DNA of 64,000 nt from CAZPGL01 sp964586175 (lineage in GTDB: Bacteria; Actinomycetota; Acidimicrobiia; Acidimicrobiales; MedAcidi-G1). The notes beneath the pieces are model-generated. The model saw only the letters and a program-made list of their open reading frames with translations. It did not search any database and had not been told where the DNA came from. Each line of letters opens with the position of its first letter. The stretch's first letter is position 1. Below, piece by piece: positions 41,204 to 49,558 of this stretch. The stretch covers positions 1 through 64,000 of the forward strand of contig CAZPGL010000006.1 of assembly GCA_964586175.1 (NCBI GenBank), read 5' to 3'. Made by a program: the position numbers and the translations under genes.

Positions 41204-42397
41204 TCAGGCCGTCGCGGAGAACGGCAGGGTGGTGTGGCGGCGCACGTAGTTGCCGGTGGCGTACTCGGCGGCGTCGCCGTCGACGGCGAAGTCGGGGCAC
41301 CGGGCCAGCAGCTCTTCGAGGGCGATGCGGGATTGAAGGCGGGCCGCAGCGGCTCCCAGGCAGTGGTGGGCGCCGTAGCCGAACGTCAGCATGCGAGGGG
41401 CACTTCGGCCCACGTCGAGATCGGCGGCCGTGGGGCCGAACTCCCGCTCGTCCCGGTTGGCCGAGCCGTAGCCGAGCAGCACCATCGCACCGGCGGGGAC
41501 GGTCGTGCCGTGCAGGTGGACCGGTCGGGTGGTGGTGCGGGCCAGTCCCTGGACCGGAGAGGTGAGCCGCAACAGTTCCTCGACGGCCGGCTCCAGCAGG
41601 TCGGGGTCGTCGAGCAGCCGCCGGCGCTCGTCGGGGTGGTCGCTCAGGAGGACGGCCGAGCCGCCGAGCATGCCGGTGGTGGTGTCGTTGCCGCCGGCGA
41701 CCATGGTGAAGGCGAACCCCAGCAGCCACGTGATGGAGATGGTGTCCTCGCCGAGCCCCACCAGGTACGAGATCATGTCGTCATCGGGTTCGACGCGACG
41801 CCGTTCGATCAGTTCGGCGAAATACGCGACGAGGTCGCCGATGGCGTCCATGGCGGCGTGGCCGGGATCGGGCGATCCGCCGGCGGCTGCGGCGGCGACG
41901 ATGTGTTCGGTCCACACGTCGAACCGGGGCCGGTCCTCGACGGGAACACCCAGGTAGTGGGCGACCACGTAGGAGGGGAGGGGCTTGAACAGCTCGGCGA
42001 CTATGTCGCCCTGTCCGGTCTGGCACAGGCGGTCCAGCCGCTCGACGACGAAGGCCCTGATGCCCTCCTCGAGGTCGACGACCTGCCGGGGGGTGAAGCC
42101 CTTGCCGACCAGGCGGCGCATGGCGGTGTGGTCGGGTGGGTCCATGAACACGATGGGGCTGGCGTCGCCCATGCCGGCGCTGGGCTGGGACGGGTCGACG
42201 GTCAGCCCGGAGGCCGACGAGAACGTGTCGGTGTCCCGGGCGGCATCGAACACGTCGGCGAACCGGGACAGGAACCAGAAGTCGTCGGCGTCGGGGCCGG
42301 TGGAGGCCACGAAGTGCACGGGGTCGTCGTCGCGAAGTGTGGCGTACATGGGGAACGGGTCCCGCCAGGTCTCGCCCGAGCGGAGTTGGAAGGTCAT
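41204..42397 (-). CDS. Cytochrome P450
   Basis: 397 residues, soluble actinobacterial P450. I-helix AGGNDTTTG, ExxR helix EELLRL, and haem-binding loop FGYGAHHCLGAAAAR (Cys ligand) are intact. ATG at 42397 has AGGAG five bases upstream and a TACGCT hexamer 22 bases upstream, so this is a leadered gene. The ferredoxin and reductase partners are not in the window. Relatives such as CYP142/125-like enzymes act on steroids or lipids, but the substrate cannot be read from sequence. Divergent from the M28-like gene. Confidence 0.94.
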   Translation of the reverse strand: MTFQLRSGETWRDPFPMYATLRDDDPVHFVASTGPDADDFWFLSRFADVFDAARDTDTFSSASGLTVDPSQPSAGMGDASPIVFMDPPDHTAMRRLVGKGFTPRQVVDLEEGIRAFVVERLDRLCQTGQGDIVAELFKPLPSYVVAHYLGVPVEDRPRFDVWTEHIVAAAAAGGSPDPGHAAMDAIGDLVAYFAELIERRRVEPDDDMISYLVGLGEDTISITWLLGFAFTMVAGGNDTTTGMLGGSAVLLSDHPDERRRLLDDPDLLEPAVEELLRLTSPVQGLARTTTRPVHLHGTTVPAGAMVLLGYGSANRDEREFGPTAADLDVGRSAPRMLTFGYGAHHCLGAAAARLQSRIALEELLARCPDFAVDGDAAEYATGNYVRRHTTLPFSATA

Positions 42398-42418
42398 GGC
42401 TGCTCCTGGTCGCCGCGG

Positions 42419-42424
42419 AGCGTA
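42419..42424 (-). promoter_or_regulatory. -10 hexamer TACGCT of the P450 gene
   Basis: TACGCT (minus strand) leaves a leader of about 15 bases containing AGGAG before the ATG at 42397. This contrasts with the leaderless neighbour in the other direction. Confidence 0.35.
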
Positions 42425-42455
42425 GGCCAACCGGGGCCGGGGTCGGGGATCGGCG

Positions 42456-42461
42456 TAGGGT
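42456..42461 (+). promoter_or_regulatory. -10 hexamer TAGGGT, probable leaderless start of M28-like gene
   Basis: TAGGGT lies 7 bases before the ATG at 42469, with no Shine-Dalgarno. Confidence 0.5.
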
Positions 42462-42468
42462 TCGCCGG

Positions 42469-43551
42469 ATGGACGGCAACGGGCTCTACCGGCTGGTGGA
42501 GGACTACGCGGCGTTTGGCGATCACCGTGCCGGCACCTCGGTCGACCACCTCACCGCGGCGTGGATGGCATCGCAGCTGGCCGACCGGGGCCTGACCGTC
42601 GAGGTGGACGAGTTCCCGTTCGCTCGCTGGCAGGCTGAGGGCGAGGTGACGGTCGCCGGCGAGCCGGTCGACTGGCTGGGTGTGCATCGCGAGTGGGACG
42701 GCCCGGTATCGGCAGGGCCGGTTCACGCGGTCGGCGGTTCTGTCGGGTTCGGCGGCGAGATGCCGTTCGACGACGTGGTGTCGGATGCGGTGACCGCCGG
42801 GGCGGTCTCGGTGGTGCTGGCCACCGAACACCATGCCGGCTCGCTGGTGGCGGTCAACCGAGCGCCCGCTCAGGCCACCGGCTTCCCGGTGCTGCTGGTG
42901 GCGGGGCGTGAGGCCGAACGCCTGGCTGACGGTGAGGTGCGGGTCGACGTGACGGCCTCGACGGTGGCCGGCCGCACCGCCAATGTGCTGGCCCGCAACG
43001 ACATGCCTGGGGATCCGCTGGTGATCGGCACCCCGATGACCGGATGGTTCCGGTGCGCTGGTGAACGGGCCACCGGCATCGCCGTCCTGTTGGAGTTGGT
43101 CGAACGGTTCGCCGACCGCCCGTTGCTCGTGGTGGCCAGCACGGCCCACGAGTTCGACAACGAAGGTCTGCACCGTTGGATTACCGGTCGCGACCGGAAC
43201 GCGGCGGCCGTCGTCCATGTCGGAGCCGCCGTGGCCTCCGAGGAGCCCGATAGCGAGGGTGGCCGTCGGCTGGCGTCGACCCGGTTGGGCTTCGTGCGTG
43301 GGGCGGCCGACGGCGATGGGGTCGCCGAGGCCCTGGAGGCGGCCTGCTACAGGGTGGTGCCAGACCCGACCGGATGGCTCGGCGAGGGAGCGGTGTGGCA
43401 GGAGTGGCCGGTGCCGATCCTGTCGCTGTCGGGCATGGGGCCATGGTTCCACACCCCGGAGGACGTCCCTGAGGCATCGACGTCACCGGCGTCGTTGGCC
43501 ACAGCGGCCGACGCCGTGGCCGATGCAGTGGCGGCCCTGCTGGGAGCCTGA
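42469..43551 (+). CDS. Peptidase M28-like protein with degenerate metal site
   Basis: 360 residues. The arrangement matches M28 aminopeptidases: N-terminal part, PA-like insert (VSDAVTAGAVSVVLATEHHAG), then the peptidase core with RTANVLARN, DPLVIGTPMTGWFRCAGERATGIAVLLELVERF, LVVASTAHEFDNEGLHRW and the terminal GMGPWFHTPEDVPE. In active enzymes the positions of TPMTGW, GERAT and HEFDNE hold His-X-Asp, Asp and Glu-Glu zinc ligands. Here most are replaced, so hydrolysis by the usual two-zinc mechanism is unlikely; only the last His remains. It may be a binding protein or use another chemistry. It begins a forward run of five catabolic genes. Confidence 0.65.
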   Translation: MDGNGLYRLVEDYAAFGDHRAGTSVDHLTAAWMASQLADRGLTVEVDEFPFARWQAEGEVTVAGEPVDWLGVHREWDGPVSAGPVHAVGGSVGFGGEMPFDDVVSDAVTAGAVSVVLATEHHAGSLVAVNRAPAQATGFPVLLVAGREAERLADGEVRVDVTASTVAGRTANVLARNDMPGDPLVIGTPMTGWFRCAGERATGIAVLLELVERFADRPLLVVASTAHEFDNEGLHRWITGRDRNAAAVVHVGAAVASEEPDSEGGRRLASTRLGFVRGAADGDGVAEALEAACYRVVPDPTGWLGEGAVWQEWPVPILSLSGMGPWFHTPEDVPEASTSPASLATAADAVADAVAALLGA

Positions 43552-43570
43552 TCGAGGGAGGCGGCGTCGG

Positions 43571-43576
43571 TAGTCT
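43571..43576 (+). promoter_or_regulatory. -10 hexamer TAGTCT, probable leaderless start of GMC oxidoreductase operon
   Basis: TAGTCT lies 6 bases before the ATG at 43583. The same hexamer and following TGCGGG occur at 26882. Confidence 0.5.
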
Positions 43577-43582
43577 GCGGGG

Positions 43583-45256
43583 ATGGCCGACCGGTACGAC
43601 TTCATCATCGTCGGCGGTGGTTCGGCGGGATGCGCCCTGGCGAACCGCCTGAGTGCCGACCCGGCCAACCGGGTGCTGGTGCTCGAGGCCGGACGCCGAG
43701 ACTGGCGTGCCGACGTGGTCATCCACATGCCGGCCGCTCTGTCGATGGGTATCGGCAACCGGTTCTACGACTGGATGTACGAGTCGGAACCCGAACCGGA
43801 AATGGGCGGTCGCCGGGTGTACCACGCCCGGGGCAAGGTGCTGGGCGGGTCGTCGTCCATCAACGGCATGATCTTCCAACGGGGCAATCCCATGGATTAC
43901 GACCGTTGGGCAGCCACCCCGGGTTGTGCGACGTGGGACTGGGCCCACTGCCTGCCGTACTTCAAACGCATGGAGACCTGCATCGCCGGGGCCGACGACT
44001 GGCGGGGCGGCGAGGGGCCGCTCAAGTTGGAGCGGGGTCCGGCCACCAACCCGCTGTTCACCGCCTTCCTCGAAGCCGTGCAGCAGGCCGGTCATCCGCT
44101 CACCAGCGACGTCAATGGCTACCGCCAGGAGGGCTTCAACGCCTTCGACCGCAACGTCCACCGGGGTCGGCGCCTCTCAGCCGCCCGGGCCTACCTGCAT
44201 CCGGTGCTCAGGCGCCCCAACCTGGACCTGTGGACGAAGGCGCATGCCACCCGCCTCGTCATCGACACGGCCGGAGGTGGCGATGCTCCCCGGGTGACCG
44301 GCGTGGAGGTCGTCCACCGGGGTCGTGCCCGCACCGTCGAGGCCGCCGAGGTCATCTCGTGCAGCGGCGCCATCAACACGCCGCAACTGCTGCAACTGTC
44401 GGGCATCGGCCCGGCCGCCGTGCTGGCCGACGCCGGCGTGGACGTCGTCGTGGACCTGCCGGGCGTCGGCGAGAACCTTCAGGACCACCTCGAGGTGTAC
44501 GTCCAGTACGCCTGCACCCAGCCGGTGTCCATGGCGCCGCACCTGGCCCACTGGCGAAAGCCGTGGATCGGCCTGCAGTGGCTGTTCCGGCGGGGCCCGG
44601 GGGCGTCGAACCACTTCGAGGCCGGCGGGTTCCTACGCAGCAACGACGACGTGCCGTGGCCCAACCTGATGTTCCACTTCCTGCCCATCGCCATCCGGTA
44701 CGACGGGTCGGTGCCGGCCGCCGGGCACGGCTACCAGTTCCACATCGGGCCGATGTTCTCCAACAGCACCGGGTGGGTTCGCATCCAGAGCGACGACCCG
44801 TTCCAGAAGCCGAAGCTGCTGTTCAACTACCTGTCCACGCCCGAGGACCGGCGGGAGTGGACCGAGGCCATCGAGGTGGCCCGCGACATCATGGGGCAGC
44901 CGGCGTTCGCCCCGTTCAACGGGGGGGAGGTCTCACCGGGGCCCGACGTGGTCGGTGACGAGGCCGTCCTGGAGTGGGTCCGAAAGGATGCCGAGACCGC
45001 GCTGCACCCGTCGTGCACGGCCCGCATGGGTACCGATGGGATGGGTGTCGTCGATCCGTCGTCGATGCGGGTCCACGGGGTGGACGGCCTCCGGGTGGTC
45101 GACGCCTCGGTGATGCCGACGCTCACCAACGGCAACATCTACGCCCCGGTGATGATGACCGCCGAGAAGGCCGCCGACCTGATTCTGGGCAATACTCCGC
45201 TGCCGGCCTCGACCGCCCCCCAGTACCGGCACGGGGTGTCCGAGCCCGACTGGTAG
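43583..45256 (+). CDS. betA: Choline-dehydrogenase-like GMC oxidoreductase
   Basis: 557 residues. FAD-binding start YDFIIVGGGSAGCALANRL, GMC signature 1 ARGKVLGGSSSINGMIFQRG, signature 2 SCSGAINTPQLLQLSGIG, and the catalytic region ETALHPSCTARMG with DASVMPTLTNGNIYAPVMM at the end. Overall length and the HPSCT motif match BetA-type choline dehydrogenase, which oxidises choline to betaine aldehyde. The betaine-aldehyde dehydrogenase gene is not adjacent, and GMC enzymes accept many alcohols, so the substrate is not certain. The amidohydrolase, DmdA-like and PhyH genes follow closely, suggesting methylated-amine or sulfonium catabolism. Confidence 0.85.
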   Translation: MADRYDFIIVGGGSAGCALANRLSADPANRVLVLEAGRRDWRADVVIHMPAALSMGIGNRFYDWMYESEPEPEMGGRRVYHARGKVLGGSSSINGMIFQRGNPMDYDRWAATPGCATWDWAHCLPYFKRMETCIAGADDWRGGEGPLKLERGPATNPLFTAFLEAVQQAGHPLTSDVNGYRQEGFNAFDRNVHRGRRLSAARAYLHPVLRRPNLDLWTKAHATRLVIDTAGGGDAPRVTGVEVVHRGRARTVEAAEVISCSGAINTPQLLQLSGIGPAAVLADAGVDVVVDLPGVGENLQDHLEVYVQYACTQPVSMAPHLAHWRKPWIGLQWLFRRGPGASNHFEAGGFLRSNDDVPWPNLMFHFLPIAIRYDGSVPAAGHGYQFHIGPMFSNSTGWVRIQSDDPFQKPKLLFNYLSTPEDRREWTEAIEVARDIMGQPAFAPFNGGEVSPGPDVVGDEAVLEWVRKDAETALHPSCTARMGTDGMGVVDPSSMRVHGVDGLRVVDASVMPTLTNGNIYAPVMMTAEKAADLILGNTPLPASTAPQYRHGVSEPDW

Positions 45257-45277
45257 CCCCGAGGAGAGCCCAGGACC

Positions 45278-46510
45278 ATGCGCACCGTCGTCGTCAACGG
45301 CAACGTCTACGAGCCGGTCGACGGCCAATTCGCCGGCGAGCGCACCGTCGTGGTCGAGGAGGGCGCCATCGTCGACGTCGACGAGGCGGCCTGGTCAGGC
45401 GAGGCCGATCTGGTGGTCGACGCCCGGGGCCGGTTCGTGCTGCCCGGCTTCGTCGACGCCCATGTGCATTTGTCGATCCACACCCTGGATTTCGGTGCGG
45501 CCGCCAGGCACTGGCCGATGGAGCGGTGGCTCGTCGTGGCGGGCCTGTCCGAGGCCACGGTGCAGCGGGGGTTCACCACCGTGCGCGACACCGGGGGCGA
45601 TCTGCGGGGCCTGCGGCGGGCCGTCCGCCGGGGGCTGTGCATGGGACCCCGCATCGTGTCGGCCGGTCGGATGCTCTCCCAGACCGGTGGACACGGCGAT
45701 CTGCGGGGTGCGGTGACCGAACCGCCGGAGTGTGGCTGCCAGATCATCACGTCCGATTTCAGTTTCGTCGTCGACGGTGTCGACGCCTGCCGCAAGGCGG
45801 CCCGCCAGACCCTGCGCGACGGATCGGACTTCATCAAGATCCACACCTCGGGAGGGGTGGCGTCACCATCCGATCCGTTTGACAGCGTGCAGTTCACCGC
45901 CGAGGAGGTGGCGGCCATCGCCGTCGAGGCGGCCCACCGCAACACCTACGTGACTGCCCACGCCTATTCGCCCGAGTCGATGCGCCTGGCCGCCGACAAT
46001 GGCGTGGCCTGCATCGAGCACGGCAACATGGTCGATGCGGCCACCGCTGCGCATCTGGCCGATCTGGGTACGACGGTCGTGCCGACCCTGGTCGCCTACT
46101 GGGCGATGATGCACCACGGCGGGAAGCACGGGTTCCCGGAGCGGAACCTGGCCAAGAACGCCGGGGTGTACGAGGCCGGACGTGAGGCCATCGGCGTGCT
46201 GCGCGACGCCGGTGTCGAGTTGGGCTTCGGCACCGACCTGTTGGGCGAGATCCAGCCCTACCAGAATCGGGAGTTCGCCATCCGGGCCGAGTTGGAGCCG
46301 GCGGCTGACGTGCTGCGGTCGATGTACCTGACCAACCCCCGGTTGTGCGGCATGGAGGGCCTGGTCGGTGTCGTGGCGCCGGGCGCCCACGGCGACCTGG
46401 TTGTTTCAAACGTCGATCCGCTGGAGAACCTGGCCGGGCTGGCCGACCACGAGTCGGCGCTCGCGGCTGTCATGCAGGGCGGAAACCTGGTCGTCGACCG
46501 TCTGGAGTAG
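45278..46510 (+). CDS. Metal-dependent amidohydrolase (imidazolonepropionase/prolidase-like)
   Basis: 410 residues, amidohydrolase superfamily with all ligands visible: DAHVHLS (His-X-His), Lys in DFIKIHTSGG, His in YVTAHAYSPES, His in CIEHGNMV and Asp in GFGTDLLG. The composite beta-sandwich ends (MRTVVVNGNVYEP... and GDLVVSNVDPLENL) are intact. Closest pattern: the subgroup that acts on prolyl dipeptides or related amides. It lies 21 bases after the GMC gene and 7 bases before the DmdA-like gene, so it probably handles an amide or lactam of the same pathway. Confidence 0.88.
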   Translation: MRTVVVNGNVYEPVDGQFAGERTVVVEEGAIVDVDEAAWSGEADLVVDARGRFVLPGFVDAHVHLSIHTLDFGAAARHWPMERWLVVAGLSEATVQRGFTTVRDTGGDLRGLRRAVRRGLCMGPRIVSAGRMLSQTGGHGDLRGAVTEPPECGCQIITSDFSFVVDGVDACRKAARQTLRDGSDFIKIHTSGGVASPSDPFDSVQFTAEEVAAIAVEAAHRNTYVTAHAYSPESMRLAADNGVACIEHGNMVDAATAAHLADLGTTVVPTLVAYWAMMHHGGKHGFPERNLAKNAGVYEAGREAIGVLRDAGVELGFGTDLLGEIQPYQNREFAIRAELEPAADVLRSMYLTNPRLCGMEGLVGVVAPGAHGDLVVSNVDPLENLAGLADHESALAAVMQGGNLVVDRLE

Positions 46511-46517
46511 ACCCGAG

Positions 46518-47633
46518 ATGGCCCTACAGATCCCCGTCGGATCCCGAATCCGCAAGTCACCGTTCCACGACCGGCTGGTCGCCCATGGGCTGACCCACGT
46601 CACCGTCTACAACCACATGCTGATGCCGGCATCGTTCGGGGATCCCGACGAGGAGTACCGGGCCCTGGTCGAACGGGTGTCGCTGTGGGATGTGGCCTGT
46701 GAGCGCCAGGTCGAGGTGGTGGGGCCGGACGCCTTCGAGCTCTGCCGGTACGTGTCGGCCCGGGACCTCACCGGCATGGTGCCCGGCCGGGTCCGCTACG
46801 CCCCGGTGTGCGACCACGAGGGCACGCTGCTCAACGATCCGATGGCCCTGATGCTGGCCCCGGACCGGCTGTGGTTCTCGATCGCCGACTCCGACCTGGT
46901 TCTGTGGTGCCGGGCCGTGGCCGCTGAGCGGGGTCTCGACTGCCGGGTGTTCGAGCCCGACGTGTCGCCGCTGGCCGTGCAGGGCCCCCGGGCCGACGAC
47001 ACGATGGCCGACCTGTTGGGGGAGTGGGTGCGCGATCTCCGGTTCTTCGCGTTCGTCGAGGCCGACCATGACGGCATCCCGTTCGTGTTGTGCCGGTCGG
47101 GGTGGAGCGGCCAGGGCGGGTTCGAGTTGTTCCTCCAGGACGGGTCGAGGGGCGGCGACCTGTGGGACGCCGTGTGGGCCGCCGGCGAGAAGTACGGCAT
47201 CCACCCCGGGGGGCCGACCCTCAACGAGCGCATCGAGTCCGGGTTGTTCTCGTACCGGGCCGACTGCGCGGGGGAGGCCACGCCCCTCGAGTGCGGCCTG
47301 GAGCGGTTCTTGTCCCTCGACCGCGGCGACGACTTCATCGGCAAGGCGGCCCTTCTTGCCGAGCGGGAGCGGGGCCCGGCCCGGCGGCTCGTGACCGTGT
47401 TGTTGTCGGGGGAGCGGCTGGCCGCCACCAGCGAACACCCGTGGCCGGCTACTGGCCCCGACGGTGCACCGTGCGGCGAGGTGCGGGTGGCGTCGTGGTC
47501 GCCGAAGCACGGGTCCAACATCGCCCTGGCCCTCGTGTCGTCGGCGGTGGCCGGCGGCAGCTTCACCACCGAGACCCCTGAGGGCGTGACCCTCACCGCC
47601 ACCCACCACGACTACTTCGGGGACCGGGTGTGA
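46518..47633 (+). CDS. DmdA-like tetrahydrofolate-dependent methyltransferase (DMSP demethylase family)
   Basis: 371 residues, GcvT fold. The opening RKSPFHDRLVAHGLTHVTVYNHMLMP, then DVACERQVEVVGPDAFELCRYVSARDL, SIADSDLVLWCRAVAAERG, EPDVSPLAVQGPRADDTM and RSGWSGQGGFELFLQDG, resemble DmdA more than glycine-cleavage GcvT (by recall of DmdA sequences). DmdA moves a methyl group from dimethylsulfoniopropionate to THF, giving methylmercaptopropionate and 5-methyl-THF. Related enzymes demethylate betaines or dimethylglycine, so the exact substrate is open. dmdB/C/D are not adjacent, although acyl-CoA enzymes lie 4 kb on. ATG at 46518 is 7 bases after the amidohydrolase; the stop overlaps phyH. Confidence 0.72.
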   Translation: MALQIPVGSRIRKSPFHDRLVAHGLTHVTVYNHMLMPASFGDPDEEYRALVERVSLWDVACERQVEVVGPDAFELCRYVSARDLTGMVPGRVRYAPVCDHEGTLLNDPMALMLAPDRLWFSIADSDLVLWCRAVAAERGLDCRVFEPDVSPLAVQGPRADDTMADLLGEWVRDLRFFAFVEADHDGIPFVLCRSGWSGQGGFELFLQDGSRGGDLWDAVWAAGEKYGIHPGGPTLNERIESGLFSYRADCAGEATPLECGLERFLSLDRGDDFIGKAALLAERERGPARRLVTVLLSGERLAATSEHPWPATGPDGAPCGEVRVASWSPKHGSNIALALVSSAVAGGSFTTETPEGVTLTATHHDYFGDRV

Positions 47634-48460
47634 CCCACCACGCGGCCCGGATGGCCGAGTTCGGGGAGCGGGGTTACACGGTCATCGAGGGGGCGCTCAC
47701 CGGCGCACAGGTGGCGCTGGTCCGGTCCGAACTCCAGCCGCTGCTCGACGCCGGACCGTTCGGCCGCAACGACTTCGAAGGCCACCGCTCCAAACGGCAG
47801 TACGCCCTGCTGGCCAAGGCACCCAGCACGGCGCTGCTGTGCGAACACCCCGACGTGCTCGCCATCGTCGATGAGGTGCTGATGCCCAATTACCTGCTGT
47901 CATCCAACCTGGCCATCGACCTTCACCCCGGTGAGACCCGCCAGTCGTGGCACTTCGATGACGGCGGCGTCAACCAGCCCCGACCCCGCAAACCGGCCGG
48001 CGTGTCCACCATCTGGGCCTTCGACGACTTCACCGCCGACAATGGCGCCACCCAAGTCATCCCGGGCAGTCACCGATGGGGCGATGAACGGCCCGACGAC
48101 CGCGACCACGAGGCGGTGACGGTGACCATGCCCGCCGGATCGGTCGTCGTGTTCGCCGGCACCCTGTGGCACCGGGGCGGCGCCAACGACAGCGACGCCA
48201 ACCGGCTGGCCGTCACCCCCCAGTACTGCGAGCCATGGGCCCGCCAACTCGAGAACATGATCCTGGCCGTGGGGCCACGGGCTGCCGACTACTCCGACCG
48301 CATCAAGGCGATGCTCGGATACAGCATCACCCCGCCGTTCATGGGGTATGTCGACGGGATGCACCCTCTGCGAACCCTCGACCCCGAGTTCGACCCGGCG
48401 TCCACCGGCGACGGCGAAGCGTCACGCACCTTCTGGGACGACCGCTACCACTACCGGTAG
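47630..48460 (+). CDS. Phytanoyl-CoA dioxygenase (PhyH) family oxygenase
   Basis: 276 residues, Fe(II)/2-oxoglutarate-dependent fold. Iron ligands: WHFDDG (His, Asp) near residue 105 and the distal His in GTLWHRGG; the Arg for 2-oxoglutarate is in NRLAVTPQYC. PhyH relatives include ectoine hydroxylase and small-molecule hydroxylases. GTG at 47630 overlaps the stop of the methyltransferase. It ends the forward operon, and the ADH gene is convergent with 17 bases between the stops. Confidence 0.85.
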   Translation: MTHHAARMAEFGERGYTVIEGALTGAQVALVRSELQPLLDAGPFGRNDFEGHRSKRQYALLAKAPSTALLCEHPDVLAIVDEVLMPNYLLSSNLAIDLHPGETRQSWHFDDGGVNQPRPRKPAGVSTIWAFDDFTADNGATQVIPGSHRWGDERPDDRDHEAVTVTMPAGSVVVFAGTLWHRGGANDSDANRLAVTPQYCEPWARQLENMILAVGPRAADYSDRIKAMLGYSITPPFMGYVDGMHPLRTLDPEFDPASTGDGEASRTFWDDRYHYR

Positions 48461-48477
48461 GTCGGCAGCCGGCCGGA

Positions 48478-49545
48478 TCAGGAGACCGAGTGGGCCAGCA
48501 CGGCCCGCACGGCGTCGTGGCCGCCCGAGCGGTTCAGGATCTCCATGGCCCGGTCGATGCCGTCGAGGTCGACCACCTCGCCCAGCAGGGGGCCGGTGGG
48601 GAAGTCGCCGCCGTTGAGGATGCGGGCCGCTTCGTGCACCGACTCCGGGGTGCCGCCGGCCCCGCCGACGATTCGCAGGCCCTTCATGACCACATGGTCG
48701 GAGACCACCGGAACAGCCTGGCGGTCCTTGAGCCCGGCCCACACGACGGTGCCCCGATGGTGGACCAGGTCGAAGCACAGACCGGGGGTCGACGGGGCGC
48801 TGGCCAGGTCGACGGCCAGCGACGCCCCGAACCCGCCGGTGAGGTCCATGACCGCCTCGACCGGGTCGTCGGCCGTCACGTCGACCACGTGGTCGGCGCC
48901 GACCTCGGCGGCCACGGCGAGGCGCATGGCGTCGTCGGCGGTACCGGTCACGATCACCGTGCCGGCACCCAGATGACGGGCGTGGGCCGCCGCGGTCAGC
49001 CCCATGTGGCCCGGACCCTGGATGACCACCGTCTGGCCGGCCTGGAACCCGGCCTGGTCGAACCAGGCGACCATGTTGGACAGTGGCTCGAAGATGGTGA
49101 GCTCAGCGGCCGACACGTCGTCGGTCAGACGGGCCAGGTTCGTGCCGGCCAGGACGGCCATGTACTCGCCGTAGCCGCCCCACAGGCCGGCCCCCTCATC
49201 CAGCCCGAACGAGTAGCCGTAGCAGCGCACCCCGAACGGGTTGCCCTCGTAGGGCTGGCCATAGGTGACGATGTCGACGGCCACCCGGTCGCCGACGACC
49301 ACGCCGAGGTCGGCGTCGTCGGCCAGGGCGTGGACCCGCCCGACGATCTCGTGGCCGGGCACCGTCGGCGACACCTCGCCGGGGACATGCTTGTGGCCGT
49401 GCAGTTGGGCCACATCGGAGTGGCACAGGCCGACGGCTTCGACGGCCAGCACGGCACCGCCCGGCGGGGGTGTGGGGACCGTGAAGTCGTTCCGGCGCTC
49501 CCAGGTGCCGTCGCCGTTGAAGACGACGGCCTGGCAGGAGGTCAT
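48478..49545 (-). CDS. Zinc-dependent alcohol dehydrogenase (MDR superfamily)
   Basis: 355 residues. Catalytic-zinc motif GLCHSDVAQLHGHKH and PGHEIVGRV, Rossmann fingerprint VVIQGPGHMGLTAAAHARHLGA, then nucleotide-binding TGTADDAMRLAVAAEVGADHVVD. The structural-zinc Cys quartet present in many ADHs is missing between residues about 90 and 120, where YGQPYEGNPFGVRCYGY stands instead. NAD(P)-dependent oxidation of an alcohol is likely. It is the last gene of a minus-strand series with thiolase, acyl-CoA dehydrogenase and SDR. Confidence 0.88.
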   Translation of the reverse strand: MTSCQAVVFNGDGTWERRNDFTVPTPPPGGAVLAVEAVGLCHSDVAQLHGHKHVPGEVSPTVPGHEIVGRVHALADDADLGVVVGDRVAVDIVTYGQPYEGNPFGVRCYGYSFGLDEGAGLWGGYGEYMAVLAGTNLARLTDDVSAAELTIFEPLSNMVAWFDQAGFQAGQTVVIQGPGHMGLTAAAHARHLGAGTVIVTGTADDAMRLAVAAEVGADHVVDVTADDPVEAVMDLTGGFGASLAVDLASAPSTPGLCFDLVHHRGTVVWAGLKDRQAVPVVSDHVVMKGLRIVGGAGGTPESVHEAARILNGGDFPTGPLLGEVVDLDGIDRAMEILNRSGGHDAVRAVLAHSVS

Positions 49546-49558
49546 GGCGTGCGAAGGA

